Assembly: GCA_021163745.1 (NCBI GenBank)
Contig: JAGGTM010000068.1
Span: forward strand, 1 to 11,409
DNA from: a bacterium
GTDB taxonomy: Bacteria > Patescibacteriota > Minisyncoccia > Portnoybacterales > JAGGTM01
Direction of reading: 5' to 3'
DNA: 11,409 nucleotides
Position numbers and translations under genes: made by a program. The notes under the pieces were generated by a model. It made no database searches. It was not told the origin of the DNA and saw nothing but the letters and a program-made list of their open reading frames with translations. Positions 1 through 6,089 of this stretch are shown one piece after another. Positions within the stretch are counted from its first letter, which is position 1. The number at the start of each line of letters is the position of its first letter.

Positions 1-5
1 CACTT

Positions 6-11
6 TATAAT
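6..11 (+). promoter_or_regulatory. -10 box of the tRNA-Arg promoter
   Basis: A perfect TATAAT hexamer ends 10 nt before the first base of the tRNA, about where a sigma-70-type -10 box would sit for a transcript starting just ahead of the mature 5' end. The -35 box would fall outside the window, so the promoter cannot be fully assessed. The same transcript could continue into recG, since no terminator is visible between the two genes. Confidence 0.4.
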
Positions 12-21
12 AATGTTACTC

Positions 22-93
22 GCTCCCATAGCTCAATGGACAGAGCGTATCCCTGCGGAGGATAAGATGAGGGTTCAATTCCCTCTGGGAGCA
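22..93 (+). tRNA. tRNA-Arg, anticodon GCG
   Basis: A complete cloverleaf can be folded by eye. The acceptor stem GCTCCCA (22-28) pairs with TGGGAGC (86-92). The D stem is GCTC/GAGC with GGA in the loop. The anticodon stem TATCC/GGATA (48-52/60-64) closes the 7-base loop CTGCGGA, giving anticodon GCG at 55-57. The T stem GAGGG/CCCTC closes the loop TTCAATT. The A after GG in the D loop (A20), C35 and discriminator A93 fit known arginine identity elements. The 3' CCA is not encoded (ACT follows the stem), so a CCA-adding enzyme is needed. Most bacteria read CGU/CGC with ACG edited to ICG; a genomic GCG anticodon is unusual. No intron is present. Confidence 0.93.
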
Positions 94-149
94 CTGTCCA
101 AAATCCAAATCTTTCTCCTAATGTATAAATTTAAAATGCAAAATTTTAT

Positions 150-2336
150 ATGCTTTCTTTAAATGATAAAATAGAGAAATATAAAAAAGTAGGTCAAAGA
201 TATATAAAAAAACTTCATAAATTAGGAATTTACACTATCTATGACCTACTTTTTTATTTTCCACATCGGTATGAGGATTTTTCCGATATTATTCCTATTG
301 CAAAAGTTGGATTAAATCAAAAAGTTACAATATTAGGAGAAATTGTAGAAATTATCAACAGAAAAACTTTCAAAAAACGAATGAATATCACCGAGGCAAT
401 TATTCAGGATAAATCCGGATCTATAAGAGCAATATGGTTTAATCAACCATATTTAATCAGAACTCTAAAGAAGAAAAAGCGCATAGCAGTATCCGGAAAA
501 ACCACTCTCTCTGAATACGGACTGACACTATCAAATCCTTATTATGAATTACTTCCAAATTATGAATTTAGCTCCGATAATTATGAATCGTTTCTTGTTT
601 CTAAATTAAAACATACCGCAAGATTGGTACCTATATACCACGAAACCTATGGACTATCTTCACGGTATCTTCGTTATCTAATCTACCCTATCATTCCATT
701 GGCAGACAAAATTCCTGATTTTCTGCCATCAGAAATCAAAAAAAAATATAACTTGATGGATTTATCCTTCGCTATAAAAGAAATTCATTTTCCTAAAAGT
801 TTGGGTAGCATGGAAAAAGCAAGAACCCGTCTCTCTTTTGACGAGCTTTTCCTTATAAACCTAAATGTACTAAAACAAAAATACGAGCTTCTGAAAGAAA
901 AATCTTTTTCTATCCCCTTTAATCAAAATTTAATTAAAAATTTTGTAGAAAATCTTCCTTTTAAATTAACTGATTCTCAAAAAATTGCTGCTTGGGAAAT
1001 ATTTCAGGATATGCAAAAAATAAAACCTATGAACCGACTTTTGAATGGGGATGTAGGTTCAGGAAAAACTATGGTGGCAATTTTAGCATCTTTACTTGTA
1101 TGTAAGACAGGTTATCAAACCGCATTTATGGCTCCCACAGAAGTTTTAGCAAAACAGCATTTCCTTACATTGAAAAAATTTCTAAAGGGACAAAATCTAA
1201 ATATAGGATTAATTACTGGCTCTACCCAGAAACTTATCGGAAAAAAAACTTTTCAAATTATGCAAATTTCTAAAGAAAGATTTAAAAAAATGGTAAACGA
1301 AGGAAAAATTGATTTAGTAGTGGGAACGCATACATTAATTCAAGATAATTTAAGTTTTCCTAAATTGGCATTAGTAATTGTAGACGAACAACATAGATTT
1401 GGAGTAGAACAAAGAGCTAAATTGATTATTGGAAACATTGAAAAACAAACAAACGATAAATTAAAACGAATAAACAAAGAAGCAAAAAGGACGATTCCAC
1501 ACTTACTATCTATGAGCGCAACTCCTATTCCAAGAACTCTTGCTCTAACCGTATATGGCGATTTAGATATCTCTATTCTAAAAGAGATTCCGACAGGAAA
1601 AAGAAAGGTTATTACCAAAATAATTCCTCCAGAAAAAAGAAACTATGCATATAATCTAATAAGAAAACAAGCAAAATTAAAAAAACAGGCATTTGTAATA
1701 TGCCCGAGAATAGAAACTAAAGATGAAAAATTAGGGATAAGAAAAAAAACCGGCTGGGAAGATGTAAAAGCAGTAAAAGAAGAATATGAAAAATTAAAAG
1801 ATGAGTTCCCCGAGTTCAAAATTGCTATGCTCCATGGAAAAATGAAGCCAAAAGAAAAAGAAAAAATTATGAAAGATTTTTCTCTTAACAAAATAAATAT
1901 TTTAGTTTCAACTTCAGTTATAGAAGTAGGAATAGACATCCCTAATGCTACTGTAATAGTAATAGAATCAGCGGAAAGATTTGGTTTAGCACAATTACAT
2001 CAATTTAGAGGAAGGGTAGGAAGAAGTAAACATAAATCTTATTGTCTCCTTTTTACAAACTCTTCTTCTTCTAAAACTTATAGGAGATTAAAAGCACTTC
2101 TTACTTCTAAAAATGGATTTGAATTAGCAGAAAAAGACCTTCAGATAAGAGGACCAGGGGAATTAACAGGGAAAAGACAATGGGGAATCCCTGACTTAAC
2201 CATGGCATCCCTTAATGATTTAGAATTAATACAAAAAACTAAAGAAGCAGCAAAGAAAACAATAGAACAAAATTTATGGAACCCTGTATTAGTAGAAAAA
2301 ATGAAATCTTTTGAGAAAAAAATTCATTTAGAGTAG
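150..2336 (+). CDS. recG: ATP-dependent DNA helicase RecG
   Basis: RecG is a superfamily 2 branch-migration helicase that remodels stalled forks and recombination intermediates in the cytoplasm. At 728 residues it is slightly longer than the usual ~690. The N-terminal wedge region contains a helix-hairpin-like start and an FPHRYED motif (~37-43). Helicase motifs follow in order: Walker A GDVGSGKT (300-307), DEQHRFGV (412-419), SATPIPRTL (456-464), STSVIEVGIDIP (587-598) and QFRGRVGR (618-625). The RecG-specific TRG region GFELAEKDLQIRGPGELTG lies at ~656-674. The stretch between DEQH and SATP is about a dozen residues longer than in E. coli RecG and is lysine-rich. The start at 150 is the only ATG giving the full N-terminus; no Shine-Dalgarno is visible. 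It lies 56 nt after the tRNA, converges with the pilus cluster, and has no convincing terminator. Confidence 0.97.
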   Translation: MLSLNDKIEKYKKVGQRYIKKLHKLGIYTIYDLLFYFPHRYEDFSDIIPIAKVGLNQKVTILGEIVEIINRKTFKKRMNITEAIIQDKSGSIRAIWFNQPYLIRTLKKKKRIAVSGKTTLSEYGLTLSNPYYELLPNYEFSSDNYESFLVSKLKHTARLVPIYHETYGLSSRYLRYLIYPIIPLADKIPDFLPSEIKKKYNLMDLSFAIKEIHFPKSLGSMEKARTRLSFDELFLINLNVLKQKYELLKEKSFSIPFNQNLIKNFVENLPFKLTDSQKIAAWEIFQDMQKIKPMNRLLNGDVGSGKTMVAILASLLVCKTGYQTAFMAPTEVLAKQHFLTLKKFLKGQNLNIGLITGSTQKLIGKKTFQIMQISKERFKKMVNEGKIDLVVGTHTLIQDNLSFPKLALVIVDEQHRFGVEQRAKLIIGNIEKQTNDKLKRINKEAKRTIPHLLSMSATPIPRTLALTVYGDLDISILKEIPTGKRKVITKIIPPEKRNYAYNLIRKQAKLKKQAFVICPRIETKDEKLGIRKKTGWEDVKAVKEEYEKLKDEFPEFKIAMLHGKMKPKEKEKIMKDFSLNKINILVSTSVIEVGIDIPNATVIVIESAERFGLAQLHQFRGRVGRSKHKSYCLLFTNSSSSKTYRRLKALLTSKNGFELAEKDLQIRGPGELTGKRQWGIPDLTMASLNDLELIQKTKEAAKKTIEQNLWNPVLVEKMKSFEKKIHLE

Positions 2337-2400
2337 TAATATTTAAGCGGAAACCACGAATTTCAAAATAAATTTACACTCAGAGCGTGAACGTAAAACT

Positions 2401-2531
2401 AATAATCAATTTTAAATTTCAAATCACAAATTACAAATTACAAACAAATTCAAATGACCAAAATTCAAAATTCAAAACAAAAATATTAAAGTCTTGAATT
2501 TGTAATTTAGGATTTGGAATTTGTAATTTAT
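2401..2531. repeat. Family 1 AT-rich inverted repeat, copy A
   Basis: This fills most of the ~200-nt gap between the convergent recG and protease-like genes. The left arm is built of CAAATTACAAATTACAAAC and CAAAATTCAAAATTC units. The right arm is made of their complements (GAATTTGTAATTT, GGATTTGGAATTTG), so either strand folds into a long imperfect hairpin. Related copies lie at 8102-8275 and 10267-10525. The element ends 4 nt from the stop codon of the - strand gene. It may end or stabilise transcripts from both sides (inference). The remainder (2337-2400) has no recognisable feature. Confidence 0.75.
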
Positions 2532-2535
2532 CAAT

Positions 2536-3282
2536 CTAAAGATTCACAAATTTTCTTATTATTTCAATAGGTACTGCTTTAGTATTTCCGCTTTCATCTA
2601 CTAAATTCATACCTATTACCTCTCCTTTAACATCTACTAACGGTCCTCCCGAAATAATAGAGTTTTCTTTAGTTAAATTAATAAATAATAAAGATTCTGT
2701 TATCTTTCTTACAGTTCCAACATTTGCAATGGAATATAAACTATAAGAATTTAAATCATCTATATTTTTAATCTTTACTTCCTTTCCCATTAAAATAATT
2801 CTTTCCCCTAATTTAATATTGTTTATATCCCCCAATGAGACAACTGGTAAGTTATCCTTCTCTATTTTCAATAAAACTAAACTATTCTTTTTATCAATTT
2901 TCAAAACTTTTGCATTATAAATTCCCTCTTCATTGATTACCCTGTATTCTGTTTTTTTGTTTAATTTGCTATAACAAGAAGTTAAAACAAGCCCATCGCT
3001 AGTCAGAATAAATCCGGTATTTTTACTTAAAATTTTATTTTTATCAAGTGTCACTACCCCAACTACTGACAAAGAAACATTGTCTATTACTTCCTGTATG
3101 CCTGTATTTTCTGTAATAATAATTTTCTTTGTTTGATTAATAATAGTAGGAGAAGTAGAGAGATTTAATTTATTAGCCAAAGGTGTATGGGTTAAATACG
3201 GAATTAAAAAATATCCGACAATTCCACCGGCAATACCCACAAGCAAAGCAACGAATATTTTTAAAAAATTTTTAGCAATCAT
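2536..3282 (-). CDS. Membrane-anchored trypsin-fold (HtrA/DegP-like) protein, probably catalytically dead
   Basis: The 248-residue protein has an N-terminal membrane helix (~7-30), a ~30-residue linker, then one trypsin-like domain of the HtrA/DegP type and no PDZ domain. Landmarks of the fold are GFILTSDGLVLTS (~90-102), VLLKI (136-140), LGERI and ISGGPLVDVKGEVIGMN (~210-226). Aligned by eye to DegP, the catalytic His of LTNNHV is Tyr104 (LTSCYS). The Asp of SDIALL is Ser134 (NSLVLL). The nucleophile Ser211 is kept in ISGGPL, although the usual GNSGGP has become IISGGP. The triad is therefore broken, suggesting a pseudoprotease that binds rather than cuts. It is the last gene of the pilus cluster, 37 nt after pilD, with AGGG 6-9 nt before the ATG. 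Its role is unknown; an extracytoplasmic binding or scaffold function is a guess. Confidence 0.8.
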   Translation of the reverse strand: MIAKNFLKIFVALLVGIAGGIVGYFLIPYLTHTPLANKLNLSTSPTIINQTKKIIITENTGIQEVIDNVSLSVVGVVTLDKNKILSKNTGFILTSDGLVLTSCYSKLNKKTEYRVINEEGIYNAKVLKIDKKNSLVLLKIEKDNLPVVSLGDINNIKLGERIILMGKEVKIKNIDDLNSYSLYSIANVGTVRKITESLLFINLTKENSIISGGPLVDVKGEVIGMNLVDESGNTKAVPIEIIRKFVNL

Positions 3283-3319
3283 TGACCCTAAATAAACTTA
3301 GTTCCTAGAATAAACTTTT

Positions 3320-4090
3320 TTAAAATAAAGTATGTATTATTGTACTCATATAACCATTAAAAAGTAAAGTGGCTATTGTGGAAAAGCATAAAAATGGACC
3401 AAATGGAATTTGCGACTTTAAAGTTTTTCTACCCAAAAATATTAAAAATAAACCTACGATTGCCCCAAAAACAAAGGATAAGAATAAGGCAATTAGAATA
3501 TCGGGCCAGCCCAAAACAATCCCCATAAAAATAGCTAATTCCACATCCCCAAACCCCATCCATTTTCCTTGAGAAAAAAAGAATAAACCAAAAAATAATC
3601 CTCCTGATATTAAAACTGCTAAAAGGGTATGAAAATCAAAACCAACAATCAGTAACCAGTGAATAAATACAAACACTATAGCAGGATAAATTACTCTATC
3701 AGGAATAATATGATGTTTTAAATCATAAACAAAAATAATCACCAGAAAACAAACAAGAAGAAAGTGATAAAAAATAACAAATAAATTTTTAAAATCTAAT
3801 TCGTGATTCGCGATTCGTAATTGATAATAAAATAATATAAATAATATTGCAGTAGATAGCTCTACCAATGGATATTGTAATGCTATCTTATTTCTACATC
3901 CTCTGCATCTTCCTTTTTGAATAATAAAACTTATTAAGGGAATAAGCTCATACCACTTTAAAGCTTTTCCACACTTTGGGCAAATGGAACGAGAAAAAAT
4001 AATTGTTTTTTTAACTTCCAGTCTATATATTGCTGAATTTAAAAAACTTCCTGCTATTAGCCCCAAAATGAAAATAAAAATTATATCCAT
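3320..4090 (-). CDS. pilD: Type IV prepilin peptidase / N-methyltransferase PilD
   Basis: PilD is an integral membrane aspartic protease that removes the short leader of type IV prepilins and methylates the new N-terminus. The 256-residue protein begins with the family start ILGLIAGSFLNSAIYRL. It has the zinc-type cysteine pairs C37-x2-C40 and C62-x2-C65 of the N-terminal methyltransferase region. It then has about seven hydrophobic segments carrying the two catalytic aspartates: D123 in VYDLKHHIIPD and D182 in the GFGD motif. Its substrates, two prepilins, are encoded in the same cluster. The stretch QLRIANHEL (residues 90-98), between two membrane segments, is encoded by a tandem repeat resembling the intergenic elements of this region. 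The ATG follows a family 3 repeat by 3 nt, and GGGG 8 nt upstream is the only SD-like feature. Confidence 0.95.
   Translation of the reverse strand: MDIIFIFILGLIAGSFLNSAIYRLEVKKTIIFSRSICPKCGKALKWYELIPLISFIIQKGRCRGCRNKIALQYPLVELSTAILFILFYYQLRIANHELDFKNLFVIFYHFLLVCFLVIIFVYDLKHHIIPDRVIYPAIVFVFIHWLLIVGFDFHTLLAVLISGGLFFGLFFFSQGKWMGFGDVELAIFMGIVLGWPDILIALFLSFVFGAIVGLFLIFLGRKTLKSQIPFGPFLCFSTIATLLFNGYMSTIIHTLF
3797..3822. repeat. Repeat-like insert inside the pilD coding sequence
   Basis: Three 7-bp units, ATTCGTG, ATTCGCG and ATTCGTA, lie head to tail at 3799-3819, flanked by TA-rich ends that are roughly palindromic. The same motifs (TTCGTGAAT, TTCGCGAAT) make up the family 2 hairpins at 4672-4756 and 6017-6076. 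The insert is in frame with pilD and encodes a hydrophilic loop of about nine residues. This suggests a repeat element that landed in a tolerant loop and is now translated. Confidence 0.55.
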
Positions 4091-4093
4091 TGC

Positions 4094-4161
4094 TTTTACC
4101 CCACACCATTACTGTTAAGTCGTAATGTGATGTGATGTGAGGTGAGGTGAGGTGAGGTAAA
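4094..4161. repeat. Family 3 inverted repeat, copy 1 (upstream of pilD)
   Basis: The left arm TTTTACCCCACACCATTAC and a right arm starting GTAATG and ending GGTAAAA surround a loop containing GTTAAGTC. The core GTTAAGTCG, the TTACC...CACACC arm and the TGTGAGGTAAA arm recur, inverted, at 9923-9962. The right arm of this copy is lengthened by a pentanucleotide tract. The element starts 4 nt before the pilD ATG, so it lies in the pilD leader. Confidence 0.6.
4126..4155. repeat. Pentanucleotide tandem tract (TGTGA)3(GGTGA)3
   Basis: Three TGTGA units are followed by three GGTGA units and a final GGTAA. The tract sits inside one arm of the family 3 element. The other copy of that element has a single TGTGAGGTAAA at this point, so the tract looks like a slippage expansion in the pilD leader. 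Confidence 0.85.
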
Positions 4162-4196
4162 ACAAGAGGCCGAACTTTAAAAAATTCGACCCCTTG
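4159..4196 (-). terminator. Probable intrinsic terminator after the pilin gene
   Basis: Read on the - strand, CAAGGGGTCGAA (4196-4185) pairs with TTCGGCCTCTTG (4174-4163) with two G-U pairs, followed by TTTT. The U run is short, so strength is uncertain. It lies about 70 nt after the pilin stop codon and ahead of pilD, a sensible place to separate abundant pilin mRNA from the peptidase. Confidence 0.5.
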
Positions 4197-4216
4197 CTCA
4201 GCATAATCTTATTTTT

Positions 4217-4253
4217 ACTCCGCACCACTTTTGTAACAAAACCGGTACGGAGT
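4217..4253 (-). other. Stable mRNA hairpin directly after the pilin gene
   Basis: On the - strand ACTCCGTACC pairs with GGTGCGGAGT (one G-U pair). Inside it, TTTTG pairs with CAAAA around a TTA loop. It begins 11 nt after the pilin stop codon. It is followed by an A run rather than a U run, so it is not a classic terminator for the pilin transcript. It may protect the 3' end of the pilin mRNA (inference). Confidence 0.55.
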
Positions 4254-4264
4254 TTGCTAATCTA

Positions 4265-4663
4265 TTATGGGCAAGCAGTTCCTGATCCACATTCTACTCC
4301 TGACTTCATAACACCGGTTGAATCTACGCACTGGCTTCCACCCCCAGGTAAAGGCGAAGAGGCACAGTAGGCGCTTCCGTCTCCGCTAATATTACAAGTC
4401 AAAGTTCCACCATTATTACTAATACTGGTACTTATATTAGTATACTCAGCGCTGCTATCAAAATTGGTATAACTACTACCATTCTCATCATAATACATTT
4501 CTGCAGCCAATCTTAATTGCTCTAACGCTCCCTTAATAGCGGTATCCTTTGCTTTTGTCCTTGCCTTATTTACAGAAACTAATACTATAGTTGCCAAAAT
4601 ACCAATAATGGCAATTACCACCAGCAATTCAATTAAAGTAAAACCTCTTTTTCCTCTATTCAC
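4265..4663 (-). CDS. pilA: Type IV major-type pilin
   Basis: The 132-residue prepilin has a short basic leader cut by PilD between Gly7 and Phe8 (KRG/FTLIELLVV). The conserved Glu12 becomes residue 5 of the mature pilin, and a hydrophobic assembly helix follows (8-30). The C-terminal domain is small and rich in Ser, Gly, Thr and Asn, with five cysteines (90, 100, 112, 125, 131). These include a YC...PLPGG...QCVDSTG pattern that I associate with pilins of candidate-phyla-radiation genomes. Some cysteines probably form disulfides; the odd number leaves one free or intermolecular. The start is GTG; a TAG stop lies four codons upstream and there is no Shine-Dalgarno. A family 2 hairpin ends 8 nt before the GTG and a hairpin plus probable terminator follow the stop. 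It is called major because of its place between pilC and pilD and its 3' hairpins. Confidence 0.88.
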   Translation of the reverse strand: MNRGKRGFTLIELLVVIAIIGILATIVLVSVNKARTKAKDTAIKGALEQLRLAAEMYYDENGSSYTNFDSSAEYTNISTSISNNGGTLTCNISGDGSAYCASSPLPGGGSQCVDSTGVMKSGVECGSGTACP

Positions 4664-4671
4664 TGATTTGT

Positions 4672-4756
4672 ACTAATTTTCGCGAATATTCGTTAATCAT
4701 TTTCTGCCTAAAATTACACAATTAATACGATTAACGATATATCCGCGTAAATTAGT
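4672..4756. repeat. Family 2 inverted repeat, copy 1 (pilC-pilin gap)
   Basis: The left arm (4672-4698) starts ACTAATTTTCGCGAATATTC. The right arm (4729-4756) is its near-complete complement (GATTAACGATATATCCGCG then TAAATTAGT), with a few mismatches and a 1-nt offset. The loop is 30 nt. The element occupies most of the gap between pilC and the pilin gene, so it would form the pilin mRNA leader or separate the two messages. It shares its motif with 6017-6076. Confidence 0.75.
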
Positions 4757-4793
4757 AAATTTCTTCGACCTTTTCTTTTAAATAATCCGAATT

Positions 4794-6002
4794 TTAAAAT
4801 GCAGTAGTCATATTATAAATTGGCATCAAAATAGAAGCAACCAATATTCCAACCATAAGTCCTAATCCTATTATTAATACCGGTTCTATAAATCTGGATA
4901 GATTTGATACTATATTATCCACTTCCTTAGAATAAAACTCTGATAATTTATTTAAAATAAATTCTATTTTCCCTGTTTTCTCTCCCGTTTTTATCATCTG
5001 AACAACCACAGGCGGAAACTGCTCTGGGTATTTTTCAAACACAGAACTCATAGTATTTCCAATCCTTACCTCATCTCTTGCTTCGCAAATAATATCTTTA
5101 TATACTCTATTCCCTACTACATTTCCAGAAACATTTAATGCTCTTAAAATCAAAAGTCCACCTTTTAATAAAGTAGACAGATTTTCACAAAAGCGAGCCA
5201 AATAAACTTTTCTGTAAATTTTTCCGAATATAGGAAGTCTCAATTTAAGTTCGTCGAAAAACATTCCGCCTTTTGCAGTTTTCTTCCAGTACCATGCTCC
5301 GATACCTATTATAACCAAAAAAATTAAAATTACCCACCCCCATTCTCTTACAAAATTGCTTGTTCCAATGATTATTCTTGTAGGTAAAGGAAGTTCCTGG
5401 CCTACTCCTTCTACAATTTTTATAAGTTTAGGAACCACAGTATACAACATAAAAACCCCCACTAAAACCAATGTGCTAAGCACAAAAATAGGATATACCA
5501 TTGCTCCTTTCACCTTTGATTTTAAATAATACTCTTTTTCCAAATGGTCTGCTAAATATCGCAATGTTTCCGCTAATTGACCGGTTACTTCTCCGGATTT
5601 TACCAAGTTAACATATAAAGAAGAAAACACATTCGGAAATTTGGCCAATGCTCTGTCCAAAGATACACCACCTTCTACATCTTTGGAAATTTTAAATAAA
5701 ATCTCTTTAAAATAATCATTTTCTGTTTGTTTAACCAAACTCTGTAATGCCTCAAGTAATGGAATTCCTGATGAGACCATTAAAGATAACTGTCTTGAAA
5801 AATCAACCAAATCCCTATCTTTTACTTTCTGAAAAATTCTAATCTTCTTGGCGAAAATAGGAGTTTTTTTAACTGATTCAACTTTAATTACTATTAAACC
5901 ATAACTATGCAATGTGGTAATTGCAGATTCTTTATCAGATGCTTCTACTATCCCTGTTTGAATCTCTCCTTCTTTGGTTCTCGCCAAATAATTAAACTTC
6001 AT
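4794..6002 (-). CDS. pilC: Type IV pilus inner-membrane platform protein PilC (GspF family)
   Basis: PilC is the polytopic platform that couples the PilB/PilT motors to pilin insertion and removal. The 402-residue length is typical. After the short N-terminal domain (MKFNYLARTKEGEIQTG), two GspF repeats are seen. The first (~65-190) has RQLSLMVSSGIPLLEAL and VKSGEVTGQL. The second (~268-392) has LARFCENLSTLLKGGL and the matching MIKTGEKTGKIEFIL. Three membrane helices are visible (~168-190, 222-240, 370-392). The protein ends MPIYNMTTAF, close to the family's usual ending. It lies between pilT and a pilin gene and is flanked on both sides by family 2 hairpins. No Shine-Dalgarno precedes the ATG. 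Confidence 0.97.
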   Translation of the reverse strand: MKFNYLARTKEGEIQTGIVEASDKESAITTLHSYGLIVIKVESVKKTPIFAKKIRIFQKVKDRDLVDFSRQLSLMVSSGIPLLEALQSLVKQTENDYFKEILFKISKDVEGGVSLDRALAKFPNVFSSLYVNLVKSGEVTGQLAETLRYLADHLEKEYYLKSKVKGAMVYPIFVLSTLVLVGVFMLYTVVPKLIKIVEGVGQELPLPTRIIIGTSNFVREWGWVILIFLVIIGIGAWYWKKTAKGGMFFDELKLRLPIFGKIYRKVYLARFCENLSTLLKGGLLILRALNVSGNVVGNRVYKDIICEARDEVRIGNTMSSVFEKYPEQFPPVVVQMIKTGEKTGKIEFILNKLSEFYSKEVDNIVSNLSRFIEPVLIIGLGLMVGILVASILMPIYNMTTAF

Positions 6003-6016
6003 TGTTATTACAAATC

Positions 6017-6076
6017 TTTACGAATTATCACGGATAAATATAATTCAAATTTAATTTATTCGTGAATATTCGTAAA
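6017..6076. repeat. Family 2 inverted repeat, copy 2 (pilT-pilC gap)
   Basis: Arms at 6017-6039 and 6054-6076 are complementary at 20 of 23 positions, with one further G-T pair, around a 14-nt loop. The motif TTCGTGAATATTCGT is shared with copy 1 at 4672-4756. It begins 13 nt after the pilT stop codon and ends 14 nt before the pilC start. It could influence relative output of the two genes. Confidence 0.78.
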
Positions 6077-6089
6077 CGACTAAAAAGAA

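Noticed and set aside
124..129. TATAAA as a -10 box for recG
   Set aside because: No -35 partner at a proper distance, and TATAAA is expected by chance in this AT-rich leader; recG may be read from the tRNA promoter.
1340..1939. Two open frames antisense to recG
   Set aside because: They are shadows of a strongly conserved helicase gene in AT-rich sequence, with no family features or start signals.
2536..3282. Protease-like gene as a pseudogene
   Set aside because: The frame is intact, the fold landmarks and hydrophobic pattern are kept and there are no internal stops, so an inactive but selected protein is more likely.
4159..4253. Riboswitch or structured regulatory RNA ahead of pilD
   Set aside because: The two hairpins have no conserved riboswitch core that I recognise; mRNA 3' end structure and termination after the pilin gene explain them more simply.
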